NCBI RefSeq assembly: GCF_039539525.1
Contig: NZ_BAABDH010000107.1
Location: 22,741-86,740, forward strand
Direction: 5' to 3'
DNA length: 64,000 nt
Source: Hymenobacter algoricola
GTDB taxonomy: Bacteria; Bacteroidota; Bacteroidia; Cytophagales; Hymenobacteraceae
The notes under the pieces were generated by a model that searched no databases, had not been told where the DNA came from, and worked only from the letters and a program-made list of their open reading frames with translations. Positions 26,233-35,492 of the stretch are shown piece after piece. The stretch's first letter is position 1; each line of letters opens with the position of its first letter. The position numbers were made by a program, and so were the translations under genes.

Positions 26233-26640
26233 TCATTCGGAGCCTTCGCCCGGTTTTGAAAACGGGCGCAAGTTACTCAGGATAGCCCAGATTTCAAACC
26301 CGGCAAAGAGAAAATACAATAGGAAGAAGCTTCCCAGGAAGGTCCAGGTGCCGCGGCCTTCCTGCGCCCCGCCCTTATACAGGTAGATCATCACCAGGCC
26401 GATAGAGAGCAGCAGGCGCGTGACCATCCCCCCGAAGAAGGCGACCATAAACCCGTCGGGGTTGGCTTTCAGCAGCAGGGCCGTCAGCCAGTAGGTCAGG
26501 GCCGTCAGCACGGCGAAGAAGCCGAAGATGGAGTAGGCCAGCGGGTGAATAACGGCCGCGCCGTATTGCAGCTGCAGGCCATACATAATGGCCCACACGA
26601 TGACGGAGAAAACGAGCAGGGAACGGAGAAAAACGGCCAC
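26233..26640 (-). CDS. Four-helix membrane protein of the ATP synthase operon (AtpI-like position)
   Basis: A 135-residue protein with four hydrophobic segments and a short charged C-terminus (LRPFSKPGEGSE). It occupies the AtpI place between atpZ and atpB, but similarity to AtpI cannot be confirmed by eye. I favour the GTG at 26640 (MAVFLRSLLVFSVIV), 8 bases past the atpZ stop; an ATG at 26694 would add 18 polar residues and overlap atpZ. A role in Fo assembly or Mg handling is inferred from position only. Confidence 0.7.
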   Translation of the reverse strand: MAVFLRSLLVFSVIVWAIMYGLQLQYGAAVIHPLAYSIFGFFAVLTALTYWLTALLLKANPDGFMVAFFGGMVTRLLLSIGLVMIYLYKGGAQEGRGTWTFLGSFFLLYFLFAGFEIWAILSNLRPFSKPGEGSE

Positions 26641-26647
26641 GGAAGAA

Positions 26648-26887
26648 TTATTCGTTACGCGACACGCCGCGGATGATCTGATACGTAGCCGCAATGAGCC
26701 CGAAGACCATCAGGCCCAGGGTAAACCACGGCCGGTCGGTGTGGTAGTGCTCGTCGAGCCTGAGGCCGCCCCAGGTGCATAAGCCGATGATGGCCAGCAT
26801 CTGAAAGCCCAGGCCCGAGTATTTGGCGAAGCTGCGCAGGCGGCTGGAGTCGTCGGATTTGTTGGGTGGTGGAACGTCGGCGGCCAT
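26648..26887 (-). CDS. atpZ: AtpZ/AtpI family F1Fo assembly-associated protein
   Basis: A 79-residue protein with two membrane helices (LGFQMLAIIGLCTWGGLRLD and FTLGLMVFGLIAATYQIIRG) and a short soluble N-terminus. The layout and the G-x-x-LD turn between the helices fit the AtpZ family (PF09527), usually the first gene of ATP synthase operons and linked to c-ring assembly or Mg/Ca handling. It is the first gene of the leftward operon; TACTTTCG (minus strand, 26916-26909) is one base off a -7 box upstream. Confidence 0.8.
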   Translation of the reverse strand: MAADVPPPNKSDDSSRLRSFAKYSGLGFQMLAIIGLCTWGGLRLDEHYHTDRPWFTLGLMVFGLIAATYQIIRGVSRNE

Positions 26888-26946
26888 AGCTCGGGCAGTT
26901 TGGGGGTGCGAAAGTATTGATTTTCGGCGCAGTAGCCTACGATTGC

Positions 26947-26971
26947 CCGCAGGTTTTGGCTAAACCTGCGG
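26947..26971. repeat. Hairpin between the divergent atpZ and sprE genes
   Basis: Perfect 10-base arms CCGCAGGTTT and AAACCTGCGG with a 5-base loop. It lies 60 bases upstream of atpZ and about 170 bases upstream of the sprE start, so it could be an operator for either gene. There is no T-run, so it is not a terminator. Confidence 0.6.
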
Positions 26972-27138
26972 ACCGCGGCCCTGGGGCGCCGTACCTGGAG
27001 CGCCGACGCGGCGGCGGAAAAACCGTAATTTTACTCACCGAGCTACGTTAGACGACTGCACGCGCCGCCCGAACGAACGAATCGGCGGACGACCCGCGTT
27101 TGATTTTTGCAACTTGGGGTCCTGACTACTATTCTGTT

Positions 27139-30108
27139 TTGACAAAATATCCGCTTTCCCGTCTGCTCTACGTGCCCGTGCTGCTGCTGCTGGCCGCCGC
27201 CGTGGGCGCGTGCTCCTCGGAGCGCAAGTCCATCATCGGGCACGGCTACGAGAATATTGTAGCCCGCGACAACGGCTTCTTCCTGGCCCGCGAAAAGCTG
27301 CGCGCCACCGAAACCACGCTCTACGCGGCCCGCGTGAACGACTACAACCGCGTGCTGCCCCTGTTTCCGACCCTGGACGACGCCACCGTGGGCCGCGTGA
27401 CGGCCGACCTGGACGACATCATCAAAAAGGCGTCGTTGCCCATTCAGCACCGCCCCGGCTCCGACTGGACCGACGACAGCTACCTGCTCATCGGCAAGGC
27501 GCGCTACTATAAGAAGGAGTATGAGGACGCGGGCAAGACGTTTAAGTACGTCAACACCACCAGCAAGGACGCCAACGCCAAGCACGAGGCGCTGATCTGG
27601 CTGATGCGCACTTTTCTGGCCACCAAGGAGCTGGAAAACGCCGCCGCCGTATCCGATTTGCTGGACAAAGAGCAGGGCACCGGCCAGAATGCCCGGGAGC
27701 TGTTCCTGACCCGGGCCGAGTACTTTCTGCTGACCGGCGACCAGCCCAAGGCCATTGAGAACCTGACCAAGGCCCTGCCCTACATCACGCCCAAGAATGA
27801 GTTGTCGCGCACGCGCTACATCCTGGCCCAGCTCTACCAGGCCAACAACCAGGATAAGGCGGCCTATGCCCAGCTCAACCAGATTCTGAAGCGCAACCCG
27901 CCCTACGAGCTGGACTTCTTTGCCAAGCTGATGCTGGGCCAGGTGTCAGACCTGAACAACCAGGACAAGGCCCGGCTGGATAAGTACTTTGCCAAGCTGC
28001 TCAAGGACACCAAGAACAAGGAGTACCGCGACAAAATCTACTACGAAATGGCGCGGCTGGAGTACCGGCAGCAGCGCTACGACAATTCGTTGGTCCTGCT
28101 GCGGACCTCGGCCCGGGTGGCTACTTCCAACAAGGCCCAGAAGTCCTACACCTACCTGCTGGCGGGACGCATCTACTACGAGAACCTGCAGAAATACCGG
28201 CTGGCGGCGGCCTACTACGACAGCACCGTGCAGAATATGCCCCGGGAAGCGCCCGAGTATGCGGCCACCGCCGAGCGCAGCCTGGTGCTGAAGGATTTTG
28301 CCAAGCAGATTACCATTATTGACACCCAGGACAGCCTGCAAACCCTGGCCCGACTCGATACGGCCACCCTGCGCCGCCGCCTGACCGACTATGCCGTGGC
28401 CGAGCTGGCGGCCCGAAAAAAGGAAGAGGAGCGCCTGGCGGCCCTGGTGGCCCGGCAGGCCCAGCAGCAGCAGACGGCCAGCAGCAACGCCACCTCCGCC
28501 TTCGGCACGGCTAACTTCGACCCGCTGGCCGCCGCCAACAGCGGCACCGGCGCCGTGTGGTACTTCGACAACCCGACTTCGCTGGCCGTGGCCCGGGCCG
28601 ACTTTATCCGCAAGTGGGGCGACCGGCAGCTGACCGACAACTGGCGCGTGGTAAGCCAAACGAGTTCTTCGCCCGTTTCCAACCAGGGCGGCAACGTGCC
28701 GGTTTCGATAGCCGGCGCGGGCAGCACCAGCGTGAATCCGGCTACCGGCGCGGCGGGTACCGCCGCGCCGGTAGACCCGGCGGCGCAGGTGCAGGGCCTG
28801 GTAGCCGGCTACCGGAGCAACCTGCCCCTGACGGCGCCGCAGCTGCAAGCGTCGCAGAAACAGGTTGAGGAGGCGCTGTTTGCGCTGGGCGGCATCTACA
28901 ACCAGCAGCTGCGGGAGCCGGTGCAGGCGACTGAAACCTACGAGAAGCTCGTAACGCGCTTTCCGGCCGGCGTGCATTCGCCCGAAACGTACTACAGCCT
29001 TTACCTGCTCTACAAGGAGCAGGGCAATGCCAAGGGCGAAGCCTACGCCGAGAAGCTGCGCCAGGAATACCCGAACTCGTCGTATGCGCGCCTGGTGGCC
29101 GATCCGGAATACCTGCGCCGCACTTCACTGGCCAACGCCCAGGTCGGAATACTGCTGGACTCGGCTTTCACCTTCTACAAGAAGCAGGAGTTCACCAAGG
29201 CTACCGCCGTGCTGGCCCGGGCCAAAAAGCAGCACCCGGTGAATGACCTCAACGACCGGACCTCGTTTCTGAGCACCCTCATCACCATCCGCACCAAGCC
29301 CCCGGTGGTAGCGCGGGCGGCAGTAGACCAGTTTCGCAAGGAGTATCCCGAAAGTCCGCTCGGCGGGCAGGCGCAGAACCTGCTGGTCAGCTACAAGCGC
29401 TACGAGGAAGGCCAGATTGCGGGAGCCCTGGCTTCTACCGATAAGCCGGTCATTTCCGTATTCCGCCCCGGGGAAATCGACAACCGGATGCGCATCTTCT
29501 ATTCCGCTGAGGAGTCGCCGGCCAGCAAGGTGCCCTTGCCCCCTGCGCCGACGGCCCCGGTTCCTACCCCGGCCAAGCCGGGCGCGGCTCCGGTTCCGGG
29601 CGCACTGAAGGCCCCGGCAGCATCGGCACCCAAGTCGGCGACTACCCCGGCCCCTACGCCGGCCACGCCGACTCCAGCTGCCCCGGCCGCCGACCTTGCG
29701 CCCGCTTCACCTCCGCCTCCTGCTGGCAAGCCGGCTACGGCCTACACGGCCAATTCGGCGGCCGGCCACGCGGTAGTGCTGGCCTTCCCGAAAGGCGCCG
29801 CCCCGCTGCAGGATCTGCCGGCCGGGCTGAGCGCCTACAACAGCCGCTACTTCAAAGCCAGCAATCTGCAGGTGCAGCAGTTGGTGCTCGGCGACAGTCT
29901 GGACCTGGTGGTGGTGCAGTCTTTGCCGGGCGCCAAGGTGGCCCAGAACTACGCGCTGAAGCTGCGCGGCCCCCAGTCGCCGCTGAGCCGGCTGCGGGGC
30001 GCGGGTTACCAAACGCTGATAATTGGTATTGATAACCTCCCGCTGTTGCTGCAAAGCAAGGACGTCGAAGAGTATCAGCGCTTCTACCAGAAGACCTACT
30101 CCAAATAA
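27139..30108 (+). CDS. porW: Type IX secretion TPR lipoprotein SprE/PorW
   Basis: SprE/PorW is a TPR lipoprotein needed for type IX secretion and gliding, thought to link the PorP-type outer-membrane part to the GldKLMN core. The 989-residue protein starts at a TTG (MTKYPLSRLLYVPVLLLLAA) and has the lipobox GACSS followed by the family-typical HGYENIVARDNGFFLAREKL. TPR-like helices run through about residues 90-430 and 600-780. A Pro/Ala-rich linker (about 795-870) precedes a small C-terminal domain (HAVVLAFPKGA ... SKDVEEYQRFYQK). An upstream TTG at 27100 is possible but places the signal peptide too deep. The PBP1A gene follows by 73 bases. Confidence 0.85.
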   Translation: MTKYPLSRLLYVPVLLLLAAAVGACSSERKSIIGHGYENIVARDNGFFLAREKLRATETTLYAARVNDYNRVLPLFPTLDDATVGRVTADLDDIIKKASLPIQHRPGSDWTDDSYLLIGKARYYKKEYEDAGKTFKYVNTTSKDANAKHEALIWLMRTFLATKELENAAAVSDLLDKEQGTGQNARELFLTRAEYFLLTGDQPKAIENLTKALPYITPKNELSRTRYILAQLYQANNQDKAAYAQLNQILKRNPPYELDFFAKLMLGQVSDLNNQDKARLDKYFAKLLKDTKNKEYRDKIYYEMARLEYRQQRYDNSLVLLRTSARVATSNKAQKSYTYLLAGRIYYENLQKYRLAAAYYDSTVQNMPREAPEYAATAERSLVLKDFAKQITIIDTQDSLQTLARLDTATLRRRLTDYAVAELAARKKEEERLAALVARQAQQQQTASSNATSAFGTANFDPLAAANSGTGAVWYFDNPTSLAVARADFIRKWGDRQLTDNWRVVSQTSSSPVSNQGGNVPVSIAGAGSTSVNPATGAAGTAAPVDPAAQVQGLVAGYRSNLPLTAPQLQASQKQVEEALFALGGIYNQQLREPVQATETYEKLVTRFPAGVHSPETYYSLYLLYKEQGNAKGEAYAEKLRQEYPNSSYARLVADPEYLRRTSLANAQVGILLDSAFTFYKKQEFTKATAVLARAKKQHPVNDLNDRTSFLSTLITIRTKPPVVARAAVDQFRKEYPESPLGGQAQNLLVSYKRYEEGQIAGALASTDKPVISVFRPGEIDNRMRIFYSAEESPASKVPLPPAPTAPVPTPAKPGAAPVPGALKAPAASAPKSATTPAPTPATPTPAAPAADLAPASPPPPAGKPATAYTANSAAGHAVVLAFPKGAAPLQDLPAGLSAYNSRYFKASNLQVQQLVLGDSLDLVVVQSLPGAKVAQNYALKLRGPQSPLSRLRGAGYQTLIIGIDNLPLLLQSKDVEEYQRFYQKTYSK

Positions 30109-30181
30109 TTCCGGAAGCGGGCTGCTGCGCATACTCGTCCGGGGAAGCGCAGCCCGGCCCTTCTGACTCATACCTGCATAC

Positions 30182-32515
30182 ATGGCTTACCCTGCCACTA
30201 AAACGAAATCTTCTTCCCGCAAACCCCAGCGCCCGGGCCGGTTCACGGCTTTTACCCGCACCCTGTGGCTGCTTTTCGGCGGCGGCGTGCTGGGAGCCAT
30301 CCTGTACGTGCTGGCTGTGAGCATCAACTTTCTGGGGCTGTTCGGGCGGATGCCCAACCTGAAAACGCTGGAAAACCCGAAGAGTGAGCTGGCGTCGGAA
30401 GTGTACTCGGCCGACGGCGCGCTGATGGGCAAGTACTTCCACGAAAACCGCACCCCGGCCGAGTACGAGGACCTGCCCCAGCACCTGATCGACGCCCTGA
30501 TTGCCACCGAGGACTCGCGCTTTGAGCAGCACTCCGGCATCGACGCCAAAGCCACCGGCCGCGTGGCCGCGGGGCTGGTTACGGGCGGCAGCGGCGGGGG
30601 CGGCTCCACGCTCACCCAGCAGCTGGCCAAAGTGCTGTTTCGCACCCGCGGCGACCTGAACGACGGCACGCTGAACAAGGTCCCGGGAGTGCGCATGCTC
30701 GTTACCAAGACCAAGGAGTGGATTCTGGCCGTGCGGCTGGAGCGCAACTACACCAAGCGCGAAATCCTGCGCATGTACCTGAACACCAACGATTACGGCT
30801 CCAATGCCTTTGGCATCAACACGGCTTCCAAAACCTTCTTCAACAAGAAGCCCAAGGACCTGACCGTGTCCGAAGCGGCCACGCTGGTCGGGGTGCTCAA
30901 CGCCCCGTCGCGGTTCAGCCCCAAGTTCAACCCCGACCGCTCCAAGCGCCGCCGCAACTGGGTGCTGCTGCAGATGAACAAGTACGGCTACCTGCCGGAA
31001 GCCTCGCTGCGGGCCGACACGCTGAAGCCCATCAAGCTCGACTACAGCGTGGAAAACCAGAACGAAGGCATTGCGCCCTACTTCCGCGTGGAGGTGAGCA
31101 AGATGCTCAAGGCCTGGGCCAAGGAAACCGACCACGACCTGTACGCCGACGGCCTGAAAATCTACACCACGATTGACTCGCGGATGCAGAAGTACGCCGA
31201 ATCGGCCCTGGCCGAGCACATGAAGCTGCAGCAGAAATGGTTTGATGCCCACTGGAAAGGCCAGCAGCCCTGGCGCGACGAAACCGGCAAAGTCATTCCC
31301 AACTTCATTGCTACCTCCATCCGCCGGACGGAGCGCTACAAGTCCCTGAACAACCGCTTCGATGGCAACAAGGACTCCATCAACTACTACCTGCGCAAGA
31401 AGTATAAGATGACGGTTTTCTCGTGGCAGGGCGAGAAGGAGATGGTGATGTCGCCGCTGGATTCCCTGGCCTACTACAAGCGGTACCTGCAGGCCGGCTT
31501 TATGGCCATGAACCCGCTCAACGGCCAGATCAAGGCCTGGGTGGGCGGCACCAACTACAAGTACTTCAAGTACGACCACGTGAAGCAGGGACGCCGCCAG
31601 CCCGGCTCCACGTTCAAGCCGATTGTGTACACGGCCGCCATCGACCAGGGCTACTCGCCCTGCTACCAGCGCCCCGACGTAGCTACCACGTTTCCGGCCG
31701 TAGCGGGCCGCGAGTCCTACACGCCCAAGAACTTTGAGGGCGGCTTCTCGGGCCGCACCTTCACGCTGCGGCAGGCGCTGGCCCGCTCCATGAACTCCAT
31801 TACGGCCTGGGTGGTGCAGAAAGTAGGCCCCGAAACCGTGGTGCAGTATGCCAAGCGCCTCGGCATCACCTCCCCCATCGAAGCTGTGCCCGCCGTGGGC
31901 TTCGGCTCCAGCGACGTGAGCATGTTTGAGCTCTGCGGCGCCTACGGCACTTTCGTCAACAAGGGCGTGTGGACCGGCCCGATGATGGTGACGCGCATCG
32001 AAGACAAGAACGGCAACGTGCTGCGCGAGTTCGTACCCCAGACCAAGGAAGCCCTGAGCGAGGAAACGGCTTACCTGATGACCTACATGCTGCAGGCTTC
32101 CACCACCGAACCCGGCGGCACCTCGGTCATTTTGAAAACGGGCTTTAAGTTTCCCTACGAAATGGGAGGCAAAACCGGTACCACCAGCAACTACTCCGAC
32201 GCCTGGTTTATGGGCATCACACCCGATCTGGTCTGCGGCATGTGGGTGGGCGGCGAAGACCGCAGCATTCACTTCCGCACCGGCGCCTACGGCCAGGGGG
32301 CCCGGCTGGCCCTGCCCATCTACGGCGTGTTTATGCGCAAGGTGTACGCCGACAAGGGCATTGGCATCAGCACCGCACCCTTCCCCAAGCCGACGCAGCC
32401 GCTCAGCATCGAAATTGACTGCAGCCGCTACTACGGCGGCCAGCGCGACACGATTCCCTACGACCAGAAGCTCAACCAGACCGACCTGCAGGACCTGGAC
32501 GACCAGGATATTTAA
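30182..32515 (+). CDS. Class A penicillin-binding protein 1A
   Basis: A bifunctional peptidoglycan synthase anchored in the inner membrane. The 777-residue protein has one N-terminal membrane helix (about residues 27-50), a GT51 transglycosylase domain with ATEDSRFEQHSGID and GGSTLTQQLAKVLF, and a transpeptidase domain with SxxK in RRQPGSTFKPIVY, SxN in ARSMNSITAW and the KTG triad in GGKTGTTSNYSD. All catalytic motifs are intact. It is in tandem with sprE and probably shares its transcript, since no terminator lies between; a perfect terminator follows it. Confidence 0.96.
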   Translation: MAYPATKTKSSSRKPQRPGRFTAFTRTLWLLFGGGVLGAILYVLAVSINFLGLFGRMPNLKTLENPKSELASEVYSADGALMGKYFHENRTPAEYEDLPQHLIDALIATEDSRFEQHSGIDAKATGRVAAGLVTGGSGGGGSTLTQQLAKVLFRTRGDLNDGTLNKVPGVRMLVTKTKEWILAVRLERNYTKREILRMYLNTNDYGSNAFGINTASKTFFNKKPKDLTVSEAATLVGVLNAPSRFSPKFNPDRSKRRRNWVLLQMNKYGYLPEASLRADTLKPIKLDYSVENQNEGIAPYFRVEVSKMLKAWAKETDHDLYADGLKIYTTIDSRMQKYAESALAEHMKLQQKWFDAHWKGQQPWRDETGKVIPNFIATSIRRTERYKSLNNRFDGNKDSINYYLRKKYKMTVFSWQGEKEMVMSPLDSLAYYKRYLQAGFMAMNPLNGQIKAWVGGTNYKYFKYDHVKQGRRQPGSTFKPIVYTAAIDQGYSPCYQRPDVATTFPAVAGRESYTPKNFEGGFSGRTFTLRQALARSMNSITAWVVQKVGPETVVQYAKRLGITSPIEAVPAVGFGSSDVSMFELCGAYGTFVNKGVWTGPMMVTRIEDKNGNVLREFVPQTKEALSEETAYLMTYMLQASTTEPGGTSVILKTGFKFPYEMGGKTGTTSNYSDAWFMGITPDLVCGMWVGGEDRSIHFRTGAYGQGARLALPIYGVFMRKVYADKGIGISTAPFPKPTQPLSIEIDCSRYYGGQRDTIPYDQKLNQTDLQDLDDQDI

Positions 32516-32541
32516 GTCGACTCTTCGGGCGCAAATTGCCG

Positions 32542-32571
32542 GTGGCAGGTGTTCTACACCTGCCACTTTTT
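32542..32571 (+). terminator. Rho-independent terminator of the sprE-PBP1A unit
   Basis: Perfect 11-base arms GTGGCAGGTGT and ACACCTGCCAC with a 3-base loop, followed by TTTTTG, 27 bases past the PBP stop codon. Confidence 0.95.
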
Positions 32572-32656
32572 GTTTCTTTACCCCGGCCGGCCCGCGCGAC
32601 CGAACAAATGCGGCCGGCCTGAGTACTCACAGCATCATCCGCGACTTACCCCCTCT

Positions 32657-34480
32657 ATGGCCGCCAACGCCCAGCTCCAGGAGCAAATCCGCCAGCTGCC
32701 CCACCAGCCCGGCATCTACAAGTTCTTCGACGACGAAGGCATTATCTACGTCGGCAAGGCCATCGACCTGCGCAAGCGGGTGAGCAGCTACTTCACCAAG
32801 CAGGACCACAACAAGAAAACCCAGCAGCTGGTCAAGACTATCCGGCGCATTGAGTTTACCATCGTCAACAGTGAGTCCGACGCCTTTCTGCTCGAAAACA
32901 ACCTTATCAAGCAGAACCAGCCCAAGTACAACATCCTGCTCAAGGACGGCAAGACCTACCCCTACCTGTGCGTCACCAACGAGCGGTTCCCGCGCGTGCT
33001 GCCCACCCGCCAGAAGATCAACGACGGCTCGCGCTACTACGGCCCCTACGCCAACCTGACGGCCATGAACGTGATACTGGAGCTGATCCGGGCCCTGTAT
33101 CCGCTGCGCACGTGCACCTATAACCTCTCGCCCGAAAACGTAGCGGCCGGCAAGTTCAAGGTCTGCCTCGAATACCACCTCGGCAACTGCAAAGGCCCCT
33201 GCGAAGGCCAGCAGGATGAGGAAACCTACAGCCAGTACATTCAGCAGATCCGCAACATCCTCAGCGGCAATCTGACCGTGCCCAAAGCGTATTTCCGCGA
33301 GCGAATGATGGCCGCCGCCCAGGACCAGCAGTACGAGCTGGCCCACACCCTCAAGCAGAAGCTCGACCGTCTCGATGACTTTCAGGCCAAGTCCACGGTC
33401 GTCAATGCGGCGCTGTCTAACATCGACGTATTCAGCATCGCCTCCAATGAGAAGCTGGCCTTCATCAACTATCTGAAGGTGATGAACGGCTCCATTATCC
33501 TTACTCAGTCTGTCGAGCTGCAGAAAAAGCTCGATGAAACCGACGCCGAAGTTCTGGCCCCGATGATCATGCAGATGCGGGACGAGTTTGAAAGCCAGTC
33601 GCGGGAAATACTGGTCAATACCGAAATCGGCGGCCTGCCGCTGCCCGGCGTCACGGTCACGGTGCCGCAGATCGGGGATAAGCGTAAGCTGCTGGAAGTA
33701 TCGCTCAAAAACGTGCTCTACCTGCGCAAGGAGAAGGAAAGCATGAACGACCGGTCCAAGGACGTCAACGAGGTGCGCATCATGGAAGGCATCAAGCGCG
33801 ACCTGCGCCTCACGGAGCTGCCCAAGCACATCGAATGCTTCGACAACTCCAACTTCCAGGGCGACAACCCGGTGGCCGCCATGGTGTGTTTTCGCAACGC
33901 CAAGCCCAGCAAGAAGGACTACCGCCACTACCACATCAAAACCGTCATCGGCCCCAACGACTTCGACTCGATGTATGAAGTCGTCACGCGCCGCTACCGC
34001 CGCCTGGTGGACGAAGGCGCCTCCCTGCCCCAGCTGATCATCGTCGATGGCGGCAAGGGCCAGCTCAGCATGGCGGTGAAGGCCATCAAAGACCTCAACC
34101 TATGGGGGCAGATGGCCATCATCGGCATTGCCAAGCGCCTGGAGGAAATCTACGTGCCCAACGACCCGCTACCGCTTTATATCGATAAGAAGAGTGAGTC
34201 CCTGCGCCTGTTTCAGCGCATGCGCGACGAGGTCCACCGCTTCGGTATCACCTTCCACCGCAGCCGCCGGGATGCCGCCACGCTCAAAACCGAGCTAACC
34301 GACGTCAAAGGCCTGGGCCCCGTCACCGCTGACAAGCTGCTGACCAAATTCAAGTCGGTGAAGAAAATCAGGGAGCTGACCGAAGCCGAGCTGATCGAGG
34401 AAGTCGGCAAAGCCAAGGCTCGTATCCTACTCACCTATTTCAGCGAGCAGGAAGCCGCAGCTCCTTCCTCGCCGGAATAG
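32657..34480 (+). CDS. uvrC: Excinuclease ABC subunit C
   Basis: UvrC makes the dual incisions in nucleotide excision repair. The 607-residue protein has the GIY-YIG nuclease (HQPGIYKFFDDEGIIYVGKA), the Cys-rich linker with KVCLEYHLGNCKGPCEG, a UVR motif (QDQQYELAHTLKQKLDRLDD), the RNase H-like 5' nuclease (IECFDNSNFQG, IIVDGGKGQLSMA) and C-terminal helix-hairpin-helix (DVKGLGPVTADKLLTKF). The start at 32657 (MAANAQLQEQIRQL) matches the family; the open frame upstream overlaps the PBP1A terminator. Confidence 0.97.
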   Translation: MAANAQLQEQIRQLPHQPGIYKFFDDEGIIYVGKAIDLRKRVSSYFTKQDHNKKTQQLVKTIRRIEFTIVNSESDAFLLENNLIKQNQPKYNILLKDGKTYPYLCVTNERFPRVLPTRQKINDGSRYYGPYANLTAMNVILELIRALYPLRTCTYNLSPENVAAGKFKVCLEYHLGNCKGPCEGQQDEETYSQYIQQIRNILSGNLTVPKAYFRERMMAAAQDQQYELAHTLKQKLDRLDDFQAKSTVVNAALSNIDVFSIASNEKLAFINYLKVMNGSIILTQSVELQKKLDETDAEVLAPMIMQMRDEFESQSREILVNTEIGGLPLPGVTVTVPQIGDKRKLLEVSLKNVLYLRKEKESMNDRSKDVNEVRIMEGIKRDLRLTELPKHIECFDNSNFQGDNPVAAMVCFRNAKPSKKDYRHYHIKTVIGPNDFDSMYEVVTRRYRRLVDEGASLPQLIIVDGGKGQLSMAVKAIKDLNLWGQMAIIGIAKRLEEIYVPNDPLPLYIDKKSESLRLFQRMRDEVHRFGITFHRSRRDAATLKTELTDVKGLGPVTADKLLTKFKSVKKIRELTEAELIEEVGKAKARILLTYFSEQEAAAPSSPE

Positions 34481-34490
34481 CCCGGAAACG

Positions 34491-34536
34491 AGCAACAAAA
34501 AGCCCCGGCCATTACGGCCGGGGCTTTTTTGTTGCT
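34491..34536. terminator. Bidirectional terminator between uvrC and gldN
   Basis: A near-perfect inverted repeat, AGCAACAAAAAGCCCCGGCC against its complement, around ATTA, with A- and T-runs on either side. It serves the two convergent transcripts. Confidence 0.95.
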
Positions 34537-34563
34537 TATCAGTCAACCTGAAACCGAGTAGGG

Positions 34564-35445
34564 CTAGAAGCTCCAGAGGTTGTACTCGTACTCGATCAGG
34601 TCGGAAGCGGCCTGCTGCGAAGCCAGGATACCTTGCTGCTGCCCGCCATAGATTTCGTCCAGACGCGAGTCGTTTGGGTTGGAAACCTTCACGATATACG
34701 AGTTGAACAGCCACAGCTCGAAAGCATCTGCTAGGTTCTTGTGCTGCGCATCGTTCTGCGAGTTGAACCAGATGGCCTTATCCGGATTGGCCCGGAAAAC
34801 GCGCACCAGGTCGCTGTACTTGAACGTGCCGATTGGCTTCTCAATGCCCGAGGTATTGGAGCCCAGCGTCGAAGGAACCAGCAGCGTTACGGTTTTGATG
34901 TCGTGATACATCCGCGACCGTTTCTTGTCGAAGATCATATCCTCTTTCAATTCCATCTGGAACAGGTCCTTATACCGGTACTCGTAGCTCGGCGGCGCCA
35001 CCGGCTTTTTAGGAGCTGCCGCCACCTTCTTGCCTTTGGCCGTCTTCTTGGTGCCCCAGTCGTCGGCGGCATCATCGCTGAAGCCGGCCGCTTTCTCCTC
35101 GTCGCTCAAGCCCGCGCTGGCTTCGGCATACGACATGTTGCCGGAAACCTCCGTGGAAGTGTAGGTACTCGTCAGCGAGTCATTCTTGTAAGCCTGCAGC
35201 TCACCGCGCTTTACCGCTTCCAGAATCACCCGGCTGATTTCCTTGCCTTCCGAAAACATCGGCTTGTTTTGCTTCTCCCGAAGGTCAACCGCGCGCCAGA
35301 TCGTCTTCCGGAACATGATGTCCGAGTTCGGAATCGGGCGGTACGAGCCGTTGCTGCTCGCGGTGGTGGCTTGTTCCTGGGCCGACGCTGCCACCGACAG
35401 CATCATGGAGGCCGTCATGGCGGCGAAAGAAAGGAATTTGTTCAT
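34564..35445 (-). CDS. gldN: Type IX secretion / gliding protein GldN
   Basis: GldN is a periplasmic protein that forms a ring with GldK under the outer membrane. The 293-residue protein starts with a signal peptide (MNKFLSFAAMTASMMLSVAA) and has the family blocks DIMFRKTIWRAVDLREKQNK, DKKRSRMYHDIKTVTLLVPS and FKYSDLVRVFR. The ATG at 35445 is preferred over 35469 because it begins the signal peptide cleanly. It is the last gene of the leftward gldKLMN run and ends at a shared terminator. Confidence 0.95.
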   Translation of the reverse strand: MNKFLSFAAMTASMMLSVAASAQEQATTASSNGSYRPIPNSDIMFRKTIWRAVDLREKQNKPMFSEGKEISRVILEAVKRGELQAYKNDSLTSTYTSTEVSGNMSYAEASAGLSDEEKAAGFSDDAADDWGTKKTAKGKKVAAAPKKPVAPPSYEYRYKDLFQMELKEDMIFDKKRSRMYHDIKTVTLLVPSTLGSNTSGIEKPIGTFKYSDLVRVFRANPDKAIWFNSQNDAQHKNLADAFELWLFNSYIVKVSNPNDSRLDEIYGGQQQGILASQQAASDLIEYEYNLWSF

Positions 35446-35492
35446 ACCCTGGTAATCAAAAAAGCGCATCGGTTAGTTCAGCAGCGTAACGC

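Noticed and set aside
26233..26694. ATG start at 26694 for the AtpI-like gene
   Set aside because: It overlaps atpZ by 47 bases and adds polar residues before the first helix; the GTG at 26640 fits better.
29852..32566. Long antisense open frame of about 900 codons opposite sprE and PBP1A
   Set aside because: It mirrors the codon bias of two well-supported genes in high-GC DNA, has no recognisable domain and no signal or membrane pattern. Similar shadows occur at 5008-7026, 11631-13811, 15501-18074, 46502-48631 and 50361-53063.
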